The translations under genes were made by a program, and so were the position numbers. From Solenopsis invicta (lineage: Eukaryota; Arthropoda; Insecta; Hymenoptera; Formicidae), in the NCBI RefSeq assembly GCF_016802725.1, contig NC_052671.1, positions 14,093,231 to 14,157,230 on the forward strand: DNA of 64,000 bases, written 5' to 3'. Shown piece after piece: positions 23,791 to 34,732 of this stretch (position 1 is the first letter of the stretch; each line of letters begins with the position of its first letter). The notes beneath the pieces are model-generated. The model searched no databases. It saw only the letters and a list, made by a program, of their open reading frames with translations, and was not told where the DNA came from.

Positions 23791-25064
23791 TTCTCATAAA
23801 AAATTAAGCGTATACTTATATTTGTTTCATAAATTGTTGGATACGTGTAATCTTCCATAGCTCTATTAAGGGAATTTTTCAGTGTGACGGGCGGAAAAAT
23901 TACAACATTTTACGATTCTTTTTTCATGGAAAGAAGTAAATTATGAAATTTTTACACTATATTTTTCTACATATAAATAACTCTCAAAACTTTTTTTAAA
24001 TTTTTCTAATACTTTTAATATAATAATAAGTTGGCTCTTTCTAAAATATATTTGATTAGCGCAGGAGATTCGACAAAAACTATCCATTTAAAACAATCGA
24101 ACGAAAGATACTTGATCAATATAAGTGTCGCTAGTCCGTGCCAGAATTTAGGGATTTTAGTTATGAGTTTTACAGACTGAACAACGATTTATATTACTAC
24201 AATTTACAAAATATCAGTACGCTATTACATACTACTATCGCACAAAAATACACAAATAAATTTTTGTATAATTTTTTTTATATTGAATTATTAACATAGA
24301 TGTCTAGTCTAATTCTAAAAACTCGACGTTGCTTCTTCGTGTAATCAACACGTCTGGAGACTCAAATTTCGTAAGACTGCAGAGCTTTTAAAATCAAATA
24401 AATATTGTCACGACTTGACAACTCTAATATTTGTCTAAAAGATAATAGAAAAGATTTGAAAACCTTTTTTTTTGTTTTCTGCATAAAATCCATACTGCAC
24501 ATATGTATCAATGCATTAAAGTATATGCATAGCGTACTTTAATAAAATACATATTGCTTAACACCAAGTTACTCTCAGCGTACTTTAATTCTGGAATGGA
24601 ATTTTTAAATCTATAAAAGTAATATATATGAAAAGTTGTAACAAAATGATTACATTTAATTAGTAAAACAGGACGAACTTCAGGAGCTTTTAAGCCAATA
24701 AATAACAAATTAACAAAATAACATGTGTCTAAAGTTTAGGTATCAAAAGCCGCCAACTTTTTAACGATTTCATCGTATGAAAAATATAAAATTCTCAACA
24801 AAAAAGCATGATTGATGTACGGGCGATAGCCATTCATGTGTAGAATAATCCCTCAAAATTTCAAACCGATCGATTAAATAGTTTTTCAGATTTTACTTGT
24901 GCTAACTGAAAAAACCTGTTTTAATAAAAATACGTTCAAAGTTTTGTTTTATTAATTTTTGTAAATATATTTACCTACAATTAATCGGCGATGTCATTTC
25001 CATAAATGTACTTTTATTTTTTTTTATAAAAGTTCTTTTAAAATATTTTGAAAGTTTGAAAGTT

Positions 25065-25800
25065 TTACACTGAATAATTTCCTTTTAACTACCGCGATAG
25101 ATGAATTGTAGAAAAATTGTACAATAATGGTATTAAATCGAGGAAGATTTCGTAAAATTGTGCTAAAATAATTTTGCCATAAAGCAGCAGTTTTGTTAGA
25201 ATCAAATTTTCTAAATAATATTTGTCAAAAATTGGACAAATTCAAATTTGAAGTATAAACATTTTAAAATTGTTTCAAAAATTGTTTCTTTAATTAAAAT
25301 TTAATTAAAATTTTATTATACAATATGTAATGTTTTATATTACAATATTTTTACATTATAACTTAAGTATACCTAATAATAATAATATAATATTAAAAGT
25401 ATAATAACAAAAAATTTAATAATTAAATTTAATAATAATAAGAGATGTATTTTTGTAAATATATTGATTTTTTTACACATAATTATATTTCGAAATGTTT
25501 TATAAAAATATAGCTAAAATATTTTTCTCAATTAAACAATTTCTTTTTAAATTGAATTCTACAAATATATATAATAAGATAATTTACTATTATAGTTATT
25601 GTTATAGTTTGTCATTTTAGTCAAAATACTATTTTGAAATTAATAGCACAAATAGTTATCAATATTTTATAAAAGATTAATGCTCTTTTGTAAATACACC
25701 CACATAATTGTAGCTTGTAATTTTTGTATATAAATTCGTCGTGCAATTTTATAAAGATTTTCCTTTTTATAAATATTTTCAAAGTAACTGTATTCTCTGA
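25065..25800 (-). repeat. Interspersed repeat family Z, long copy
   Basis: Reverse complement is collinear with 36400-36990 and 52150-52745, with an extra AT-rich insertion near 25330-25470. Its outer end near 25070 reads TTTTACACTGAATAATTTCC, carrying the ACACTGAA end motif seen on other elements here. Confidence 0.7.
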
Positions 25801-26668
25801 CACAAATAACGTTGAAGTATTAAAGCTGGAAATAAGCTGAATTTATAAGCCGGTCTTTAAAATGTCTTCTACTTTGCGGAAGAATATTTTTATAATATTA
25901 GCCATCAGTGTCCGCAACAAAAAGATTCTAAAAGCTAACTAATATCATAGAACATATTTCGAGAACATCGATTTTCTCTACAGAATTCCAATCCACATTC
26001 CAGCTAAGACGATCCCGCTATGGAAAAATGACGGAAGTGTCCGCTCTACGTACGATCGAGCGTCCCTTTGCTGTCAGAAGATCCTTCCAGGACATCATTC
26101 AGTCGAGCGATTTCGACCGCGCGTCGTAATAAGAAATCGACAGTGACGAAAATCAAAGTGACAGCTGGCCGAATGACGCCAGCAAATTTGAGTGCTGGTC
26201 GAGGAAACGCGAGGAGATATCCGTCCCCTAGATTATAGCTCGCGCGTAACTTCAGTCATGCGGCTGTGGCGATTGAGTCTACGAGATTCGAGGACGCGCG
26301 TACGAAGAAAACCCTATTATAAAACTCTATTCCTGCCGAGAGTCTCGCTTGATTGTCGCCAATTCTGATGATTCCATGTGATCACACGCACAATCGTGAC
26401 GCACAATCGTACGCGCAATCGTAAACCAACAGTGTCGTGAATTAACGATTGCGTCTGAAAACAGATATAACGAGACCTTTGACATGTTACGCGTATCATC
26501 ACGAAACGCGAGGTTATCAACGAGAGCCTTTCATCTTCGGCCATTAACTCGTCACTAGAAGTAAGTGGTGAATAGCAAATGCGCGCATACGGCGACATAT
26601 CCGGTAATAGACGTGAAACTGACGTCGACAGGACACGGTGACTCTGTAGATAGGACAAAGGAAAGAGG
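25801..26668 (+). promoter_or_regulatory. 5' flank of K2P exon 1
   Basis: GC content rises from about 26000 to the ATG. No TATA box or clear splice acceptor close to the ATG could be picked, so the transcript start and any 5' untranslated exon remain open. A sequence ACAATCGT(AC)GCGCAATCGT is repeated near 26390-26420. Confidence 0.3.
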
Positions 26669-27034
26669 ATGGAGAAGGACAACGTTAGACATTACAGAGC
26701 TTACGAGGGCTTCAAGCCGGCTAACAACGGCAACACCTCGTCCCTGAAAAGATCGACGTCGGATCGCTCGAAGACGCATTCGTCTCGCCAAGTGAGATGT
26801 CTGTGCTTCGGCGGTGTGCCTGACAAGGCTAGTCAACATTCTTTCCTGAAAGGGTTTATCATAAACCTCGGGATATGCGCCCTGCTCGTGGCTTACACCC
26901 TATTGGGCAGCTTCATTTTCCTGGCCATCGAGAGCGGGACCATCGACGGCGTTGGCCTGCAACAAAGGACCCTCGCCACCACGATAGCCGGAAATCAGCA
27001 CACCAGAAGAAACACTAGCGCTTGGATAAAACAG
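26669..27034 (+). CDS. K2P (two-pore-domain) potassium channel, first coding exon
   Basis: Encodes residues 1-122 of a KCNK/TWiK-type leak potassium channel, which acts in the plasma membrane as a dimer and sets resting potential. Residues 1-60 are a basic, Ser-rich cytoplasmic tail. Residues 63-87 form membrane segment M1, with the family-typical stretch LLVAYTLLGSFIFLAIE. Residues 88-122 start the extracellular cap and contain an N-glycosylation sequon at Asn115 (NTS). The ATG is chosen because an in-frame TAG lies 18 bases upstream (26651) and no later Met precedes M1. The exon ends after a complete Gln codon (phase 0) at a good donor, CAG|GTAAGA. It joins in frame with the exon at 30336. 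Insect annotations usually call such genes TWiK family channel 18-like; which fly paralogue it matches cannot be decided here. Family call strong, exact paralogue unknown. Confidence 0.87.
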
Positions 27035-27093
27035 GTAAGAAAATGAAATTGCTCTATACATTTACTGCATCCATATATTTTTTAATAGTAACC

Positions 27094-27302
27094 TCACGCG
27101 GAGAAAAAGTTAGCCAACGAAAGCTAATGAAACTGTGGCAGCTAAAACGTGTCCCTTAAAACAAAAATAACTAGCTAAACAGGAACCGTTGCTACAGAAG
27201 CTCATTTTCAGTTGTTAAAATATGGATGCTAGAGAAAAGAAAATTGCTACTGAAGTCAAATAACGTTTAGCTGAATCCATTATGTTATTTTCTTTCCGCG
27301 AT
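27094..27302. repeat. Possible MITE in K2P intron 1
   Basis: Left end CACGCGGAGAAAAAGTTA and right end TTATTTTCTTTCCGCGATG are imperfect inverted repeats. Interior shows scattered short inverted blocks (TTAGCTGAA, AGCTAAA). Moderate support only. Confidence 0.4.
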
Positions 27303-27970
27303 GGAAACTACTATTATTTGCAGTTAGATTAAGAATTTTAACTGAGATTATATATTCTTTGATGGAACTTGGAATTTTTCTTAGGAGAAATATTAAGAGT
27401 TTCTAAATTAATATTTAAATAGAAATAAACGAAATTGTGCTGTCCAAATACGTTTTATTTACTTTCATTTTAAGGCCAATTTTAGGGACTCGATCTCGAG
27501 GAATCCTTTTATAAAATGGAACTCTCTTGTTTCAAGACAAGAATGAAAAATTTTATAATTCCGCGCTTTTTATCTTATCCCATGTGGTTCTTTACTTACG
27601 AGAAATACAGGAATACTTCACCGCGTCCATCTGTCGGCGGTGTTGCGTGCGGTAGAGCCAGATTAATTGAGCATAAGGCAAATTGAACTATAAGAATATA
27701 AAACTAGTACATAAAACGCGTGTGGGTATGTTGATGCCTGTATAAGAAAGCGCAGACGTGGAGACTACTCCGCTGAATATGCTAATCTACGTTCAGCCGT
27801 CAACCAGCTTATGGTTTTTATGCACGAAAAGTAAAAGTATCAAATGAGCGTTCTTTCTGGTTTACGCGGTAATTGTTTAATAAAAACTAGATACGATTTT
27901 CTTTACATAAGTTATTAATGAATTTCAATGTGCAAGTTGCTATTTCATTTACAAGTTTTTCAGTTATAAA

Positions 27971-28363
27971 AACATATTTTGATGGCAAACACAAGTATGA
28001 GATTAAATGAGTATACAGGTTCAAGTCAAAAGAAAGAAATGGAAGGTAGCAGTTTTAATAAATTTCTCAGAAAGATTTGCCCTTGCTAAAGAGCAAAATT
28101 CAAAGGAAAAGAAGACAAAATTACCAGAATAATTTTATTTGCCAAAATATATTTTAAACTGTTAACACATGTAATAAAAAGTAAAAATTCAAAAATTTAT
28201 TTCTTTTCTGGTAATTTTTGTCTTCTTTTACTTTGAATTTTGCTTTTTAGCAAAGGCAAATTTTTCAGGGAAATTTATTAAAACTACTATTTTTTTTCTT
28301 TCTTTTGATTTGAATCTGTATATTCATTTAGTCTTATACTTGTGTCTGCCGTCAAAATATGTT
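27971..28363. repeat. Long hairpin in K2P intron 1 (arms about 163 bp)
   Basis: Arms 27971-28133 and 28201-28363 are inverted copies with roughly nine of ten bases matching by eye. The start AACATATTTTGATGGCAAAC and the end GTCAAAATATGTT pair, as do the inner ends. The loop is about 67 bases. No target duplication checked. Lies in the transcribed orientation of the channel intron. Confidence 0.85.
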
Positions 28364-28488
28364 AAATTTCTATTATAAAGTCATACAAACGATACTTTAA
28401 TAAAAATTTTTAATAAAAATTTTATTACATATAATATTTTGTTTTTTAAATAATGAATCTTATAAGACTATTGTCTTTATGACTCATT

Positions 28489-28728
28489 TACACAGAAAAA
28501 AATTAGTATCAAATCAACAATTTATTGTTTTATTAGCAAAAATATAAAATTTTTTTAGAAGAATTTATAATGTTAAACACATATGATTTGTTTAAGTGAA
28601 GAAATTTTGTTCTTTTATGTAAGCAAATTGTCTGTTTAACATTATAAATTCTTCTAAAATTTTATATTCTTGTTTATATGTATATAAAACAATAAATTGT
28701 TGATTTATTATTAATTTTTTTCTGTATA
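28489..28728. repeat. Second hairpin/MITE in K2P intron 1
   Basis: Left arm from TTACACAGAAAAAAATTA and right arm ending TAATTTTTTTCTGTATA pair over about 100 bases, including CAACAATTTATTGTTTTAT and AGAAGAATTTATAATGTTAA with their complements. Ends resemble the other ACAC(T)GAAA termini. Confidence 0.8.
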
Positions 28729-30335
28729 CTTCTCGGGGTGACTTAACATACTCTATGAGTCGAATGCATTCAGCGGCTCTAATTTTTTGCATTTAACACG
28801 AAATTGCATTTATCTTATTTACTAAATATATTAAGAATTTTTGAATATTTAATTATCATAAATTATAAAGTATTTAATTATAATAAACATACAACTTGTT
28901 AAAGTAATTGTTAATCTACTATAATTGTATGAAGAATTACAATAGTTTCAATAAAACGTTATCCAACTAGTCTCGCTCTATCCTACAACTTCGAATCAAA
29001 TCAATAGTTTTACGTGCGTTAGATATTGAGGAATAGCTGCCATTTTCGTAGCTAAATGTGCCAAAACACGCTTTTAATTTTAACTAATAATCTTGTTCCT
29101 CGCAACAAATACATTTTACTTTTAAAAGTCAACTTTCAGCACGATGACAGAAAAGTTTGTACTAACTGTTGATATTACATCCATTTTTGGGTGATTTCAG
29201 TAGCAATTTTATTTAATAGTATTTTAGCAGTAGATTCCGCTATCTTCTCTTCGGGAACTGTAGGTTGCACTCGTTTAGTGAAAGCGGAAAAATATTGGAA
29301 CATATTTTTAAATCACACACAATTTCCTTTCCAAGAAGTATGCTCATTATGCCCGAACGTAGCTGTAAATCATAGACTATAAGAAGTTATACGGCCACCC
29401 AACGAAGATGCATGACAAAACTGTTCTCTCGAGCTCGAAAAGTCGTAGATATATTTCGTAATAACTCTACAGTGTGTGTATGTACACTATATACAAGCGA
29501 GTGCAATAAGAGTAAGAATAATAGAAGGAGAGTAAACAGATTTGTCGATACTATGAGTGCATCACGGTTGTCGTTGCCGTTGTCGCGAGAACGTAAGCCA
29601 CGAACTTGTTTTTACTTCTCTTTCCCTTGAGGAGGAGCAAACAGTTCCGGCGGCACCAGCTCTCGATTTATCGTCACGTCTCCGGTTTCATTCCGCTTTT
29701 CTACCTGAGGTGACCTCAGTGAACCCGAAGTCAATCGAATTATCGGTGCGTTCTGGCGCGAGCGCTCGTTTCAACGAAGTTTTATCGATCGTGCTTCCTT
29801 TCCGCTATCCTTACGCTTTACAGGAAAAGCGTATTCCCCGAGGACATCGGCACAAAGGATGCTGTCTGTTGCTTCCGGCCAATAATAGCAACAACGGATT
29901 GTTCTCTCGATAGCGATCGCTCATCGTCAAACGATTGAATATTCGTGTGCGTTTTATAAATAAATTCTTTATTGTTGCGCGCACCCGGGGAGGCAAAGAA
30001 AAGATTTTCAACCGGGTTTTATTACCTCGCCTCTTTCTCTCTGCGCGAAACGTCCCTGTGTATTTTACGCCGTACAATCTAATGACGAAGCAATCGCCCA
30101 GAATTCACCATTTGTCGCGAGACGTAAGCTGCGAAACGTGCTGTGCAGTTCGTGCCGGTCTGACGTGCGTTAATTAGACGAGCGCACGCGAGTTTAATTT
30201 AATCGACAGCACGTCAGCCGTAATCTTAAGACGAACGTAGACACGCGCCCGTAGTCGCGAACGGTAGTCCACCACCGTACCTGACAATATTTCGAACGTC
30301 GCCGTCTAATTAGTAACCCTTGACGTGTGACGCAG

Positions 30336-30621
30336 CTGAATCACGAGGCCCGGACGAAGACAGTGGAGAACATATGGATAATCACGGAGCATTTGAACGT
30401 GCTCTACCGTGAGAACTGGACAAAGCTGGCCGACCAGGAAATCGCGCGATTTCAGGACCAACTAGTGAAAAGGATCACGGAGGACATGATGGCGACCCAG
30501 AATGCCGGGACGTATACCGGGAGCTCCGCCAGCGAGACTGTAACGGAACGCCGTGTGCCGGAGTACGAGTGGAACTTTGCAAAGGCATTCCTCTATTCTC
30601 TGACAGTGCTCACCACAATCG
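30336..30621 (+). CDS. K2P potassium channel, second coding exon (cap and pore helix 1)
   Basis: Continues the channel with residues 123-217 plus the first base of codon 218. Residues 123-175 are the charged helical extracellular cap, with a sequon at Asn149 (NWT). A Ser/Thr-rich linker follows. Then comes the first pore helix, WNFAKAFLYSLTVLTTI (201-217), leading into the first selectivity filter TTIG-YG. The acceptor is GACGCAG|CTG, with a weak pyrimidine tract, in phase 0 with exon 1. The donor is ATCG|GTAAGT, which splits the first glycine codon of the filter (phase 1). An intron at this exact position is a known conserved feature of K2P genes and supports the call. No exon beginning with the remainder of the Gly codon followed by Tyr-Gly was found downstream, so M2, pore 2 and M3-M4 are missing from the window. 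Confidence 0.88.
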
Positions 30622-33240
30622 GTAAGTTTTCGACGCAATTAATTAATTATAACGTCGCGTGCACGCCCATTTCGTCCGCGCTTTAGCGCGACGCCTCCCG
30701 TTCGCATTCTTGTAAGCGTAATGGGAGATTCCCAGCCGTGCGACTATGACAAAATGCCGTATCACGTGTCAGCTGCAGAAACCGTACGAATTACAATTTT
30801 TTTTTCCTCTCTCTGCGCTCGTGCGTTAAATTCTCTGACGCAATAATATATTTTTGACGTAAAAGAGTCGCGCGCCACCGAGTTCAGAGCGCGCACGTTA
30901 ACGAAAATCTCCGTGGCTTTGAGCAAAAATCTAATCTCGCCGGGCGGCATGGCGATAGCAGCTGGGGAACGTATTATTTGTAAATCGCAGCATAGCTGCG
31001 GCAATCGCAGTAATGGCATGATAAACAACGCCATACAATCAGTATCAGCAAGCACACGCGTCGAAACTACAAAGTGCGCAGATGATGTTTGCTCCTCTGC
31101 TTGAACTTGTGCGACTTCGCATCTGCGCAAGCACATCTGTACATGTGTACGAAGGCATAAGTTTACACGAAAGGAGTGCCGGCGCGGCAGAATATTTGTA
31201 CGTAATTAGTAGGCGAGGGGGAAACAGAGACGAGCACCGGAAAGACATTGGGGCGCGCAGACGGATAATTAGTTGAATCAAATACTAGCACAATTAGCTC
31301 GTGACGTTAAAGGAACGATGCTGGCGTTAATAGCACTGACAATACAACTTGCAGTTAAACCAAACAGTCTTTACAATTTATTGAAACAATTTATAAACTA
31401 ACTTTCTTACTCCAAATGTTGAGGGGAGAGGGGAGAGAGGGTGTTTGATATTTCTAGATAAACCATTTGCAAATTTAGTTTCTCCCTCGCTCAATTACTT
31501 TTTCCTTATCCGTAAGGGAAAATGCGATCCAAGAGTTTTATTGAAAAACCTAATTGCATCACAAATCACGGGCGAACGAAAAGAAATACTCCGTAATCAA
31601 ACGAGCTCTCTTCGCGAAGTGGCATTGATCGAGGCGTACTTCCGCGATTTGAGATCGTCGTTCGCGTAACGAAAGTAGCAAGATAATAATATGGCGGACA
31701 TCAATTTTTGGGGCAAACAGAGTCCGACGTTAACGCGTAATGGCCTCGCCGATGCGAGTGCAAATCTGTTGTCCGGCCCGGAGACCATCGGTTTCCGTTC
31801 ATTCCTCCGGCAATTTCATCGCTACCGACTTAGTGGCACTGGAAGCGAGTGACGTCACGTCCAGTCGTTTACTCTAGTTATTACTGAAACAGATTGGTAC
31901 TTCATGAGTCGGTGGATATTTAAAAAAGAGGAAGGAAGTAATGGCCGGGGATATCGAGCAGCTTATCGAATTATCGATATATATACTTATATCTTTTTTA
32001 ATGCCTTTTACAATTTCAGTCGATTTTCTCGAGATGGTCTTTACTATCACTGCTACGTGTGCCATTTCTGAGATCATGGCTTGGTTCTTTTACCTCCCAC
32101 AAATTGTGTGAACAATTTTCAAATAATCTATTAAACTTATTTTAGACGTATTAAATAAAATATATCTATATCTATTTATATATTATCTATGTATCATCAC
32201 TGCAATATTTTTTAAATGTTTTTTTTATAATATAGAATATGTTTAAAATATTTTTGAATATCATTAAACGCAACTTTTGCTGCATATTTTTTATGATAAA
32301 AATAGCGCGCGGGGAATATATTTCACGTCAAGTTTAAAAACGATCATTGAATACAGTTTTTTTCTCTTTATTTCATGCAGTTCTTCATCCAGTGTTTATC
32401 CAGTGTCTCGAATGCGCCATCCATTTCAAATTCCCTTTAAATTTTACGCTTTGTGTGTACCTACGGAAAACATTCACAATATGCTACGGAACTTTACGAA
32501 TGACCCTTTTTCAGGGGGACGGTTTAATCATATGCTACACCGCAGCCGGGTTCTCGGAAATTAATATTTCGTAAGCCACGTGTCGACTACTGTGTTTACA
32601 GGCGGAGGGCTAGGCGATTGATCGTCGCCCTCGAAATAGGTAAAATCCCAAGGGCCGCATGATATAGCATTCGCAATTTTCGCCGGCAATGTATATAGAG
32701 CGAACGTAATACGCGTATCCTCACGCAGAGATGTAATCGCGGGGAGGAACACGCGCGCGCGTGTGTTCCATGAATTTTAATAAAAATTTTAGCTTGCATG
32801 TTTTTTTTTACCTATCGTCTATATGGCAAATAGGACGCCGGTCATTGCCGTTACGAGGAAGATCAGTTATACAAAGTGTCTCATTTTAATCAATCTAGTC
32901 CATTTTCTCCGAAATTATTGATGACATAAAAAATTATTTTAAAAAGTGGAACGGTTTCGAAAGGGACGTATTTTGATCACGTTGTTTCAAGGAAAGGCGC
33001 AAAAGGTGTAATGCGCATTGCCACTTATAAAATAAAATAAAAAAAAATAAAAAAAGAAAAATTATAATTCTTTTATATATTATGATTCCTTTAATAATTC
33101 TATACATATGTAAGATTTTAACAAAAACTTATCGATAAATTAATAATTTAAAATATTTTATATTTTACCATGCTATATTTCGACAAAATAATAAAATATA
33201 AAAAATAAAGTCTTGTAAACTATTGATTTTTTGATAATTG
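30622..33240 (+). other. Start of K2P intron 2, no other gene seen
   Basis: Begins with the strong donor GTAAGT. The first 1.3 kb is CpG-rich, the rest AT-rich. I looked for a continuation exon starting with the rest of a glycine codon, then Tyr-Gly, and a membrane segment M2, and saw none here or further right. Apart from simple AT-rich sequence nothing else is recognised. Confidence 0.5.
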
Positions 33241-33418
33241 TACCTTAATATTTTTATGCACAGATCAATGAGATGATTCAATTGAGGTAAAAAAAAAGAA
33301 CATGTTTTTCAAAAAGTATGCAGTTTCATATTTAGGAATTGTAAAATTTTTTTAAATCAGCTTTTCTTTACTTCAATTGATTCATCTTATTATTCTGTGC
33401 ATAAAAGTATTAAAGTAT
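33241..33418. repeat. Small inverted repeat element, arms about 60 bp
   Basis: TACCTTAATATTTTTATGCA and ATGATTCAATTGAGGTAAA pair with the right arm ending TGCATAAAAGTATTAAAGTA. The left part recurs around 34050-34110 (CTATTGATTTTTCGATAACT, then TAATAATTTCATATGCAGAA), so it is part of a family. Confidence 0.6.
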
Positions 33419-33505
33419 AAATATGAAAGTGAGAAGGCTTTTTTTATTATTAAAGTATTATTATTATTAAAGTACAGTAATCAAATAATAATTAATAGTT
33501 TACAA

Positions 33506-33993
33506 CAGTAATGCCTAATCTTTTCTAAACTGAGGGCCATTTTCAGAAATAGGCAAAGACCGCAGAAACACACACTTAGATGAGTATACATGGATGAGGG
33601 AATGGTGAATAGTAAATGATGGATGAACGTATGTGTGTATGCATGAATGCATGTAACATGAATATACATGTGTGAATGAATTAAAACGATCGAAAAACGA
33701 TGCATGCGTCTCTCGAGATGTTCTTCAAGTTTGAAACAATTGCTTGAGAGCTATTCAATAAAGCTACTTGTCTATAAGTGCTCAACATTTAAAGAAAAAG
33801 AATAAAAACAAAATTGTAACAATTATTTTCAAAACGACCGAGACTGGCAAATTGCATTACTATATTTTCATTATTTATATAAAGTTTCTATTTAGAAGAT
33901 ATGTGGTTTCATATTTTTCGACTATGAGTCGGCGGGCTGTGAAAAATTCAAAATTCCGCATGCGGCCCGCTGGTCGCGGATTGCGCATCACTG
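33506..33993. mobile_element. hAT-type MITE with 8-bp target duplication
   Basis: Left end CAGTAATGCCTAATC and right end GATTGCGCATCACTG are inverted repeats matching at 12 of 15 positions. The element is flanked by GTTTACAA (33498-33505) and GTTTACGA (33994-34001), an 8-bp target duplication with one change, as expected for hAT. It is 488 bp long with no transposase. Inside is an ATGAATG-rich minisatellite-like stretch (33580-33670). It lies in the presumed K2P intron 2. Confidence 0.85.
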
Positions 33994-34483
33994 GTTTACG
34001 AGATATCCTGTATTTTATGACAAAATGTGTCAGAACAAATGTAAAATGTCTTGCAAGCTATTGATTTTTCGATAACTTCACCGTAATAATTTCATATGCA
34101 GAATATATAAATAAAGGAATTAGGAAATAAAGAAAATAAATTATATAATTTTAAGAAATGGCAATAAATTTTATATCATTTTGAATCCTCCATTCAGAAA
34201 ATAAATAACTAAAATATATCCTCCTCGAAGCGATTCCACTTTCATCTAAAACATTTGTTTTGTATTATCAAGAATTCAATCAGAGAAAATTGACTGGATT
34301 GATTAAAAGAAGATATAGTTATGACTGTATAGTTATTACTTGATGCAGGTAATTTCGAAAATTATATTATTTCTGATATTAGAACCGAGTAATCCATTCA
34401 ATCTTGCTCGGTTGTCTCGGGGTGTTTCCTATCACAATTTGTTGCACAACTGTGACCTCGCGCAACACTATACCGACGACTTC

Positions 34484-34732
34484 CTACGCCATCATCGTCA
34501 GCAACAGGATCAATAGTGGAACAGTTCCCAACAGGAAAACGGCATAGAAAATTAATTTGGTCTGGTGAAGTTTGCTCCCATCTTGCCCTAAACTCTGACC
34601 GTTTCTACTTCCTCCACGTTGCATTATTCTAAATAAAACATTTGTCCTATCGCTCTTTTTTTCTTGACTTACAGACACAAATGTATGATTGCCTGTCGTT
34701 GTTTGTGGTTTTCTTCTTTCTTTTTCTATCAT
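34484..34732 (-). CDS. Possible membrane microprotein (82 aa, or 46 aa from inner ATG)
   Basis: Not recognised as a known family. The minus-strand frame opens at an ATG at 34732 and has a second ATG at 34624. The shorter form has a polar Gly/Ser/Gln-rich N-terminus of about 22 residues and a hydrophobic C-terminal segment, FYAVFLLGTVPLLILLLTMM, that ends one residue before the stop. This is the layout of a tail-anchored or single-pass small protein. The region before the inner ATG is Lys/Arg-rich and could be untranslated; the sequence TTTTATTTAG just upstream of that ATG resembles a splice acceptor, so the inner start may open an exon. It would sit antisense inside intron 2 of the channel gene. 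A chance open frame is possible. Confidence 0.3.
   Translation of the reverse strand: MIEKERRKPQTTTGNHTFVSVSQEKKSDRTNVLFRIMQRGGSRNGQSLGQDGSKLHQTKLIFYAVFLLGTVPLLILLLTMMA

Larger units (their letters stand above)
20113..25064. other. No recognised gene; CpG-rich segment 21.2-23.6 kb
   Basis: AT-rich on both sides of a CpG-rich block. In the block, a good acceptor-like stretch CTCCTTTTCTCCTTTCAG ends at 22918, with an open frame after it to 23195, and a 12-bp unit GCGACTCGAGAC is repeated at 21959-21982. No domain is recognised. It could hold untranslated exons of the K2P gene, which starts 3.5 kb further on. Confidence 0.35.
27035..30335 (+). other. Intron 1 of the K2P channel gene
   Basis: A 3.3-kb phase-0 intron with GT and AG ends. 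It holds three inverted-repeat elements (27094-27302, 27971-28363, 28489-28728), an AT-rich middle and, from 29.5 kb on, a GC-richer part with no convincing exon. Several short open frames around 29.2-30.2 kb show no recognisable domain. Confidence 0.75.

Noticed and set aside
32347..32574. GCTACGG near 32485 considered as the missing GYG exon of the K2P channel
   Set aside because: The residues after Tyr-Gly are TLRMTLF, without the family's following pattern, and there is no acceptor in the right phase.
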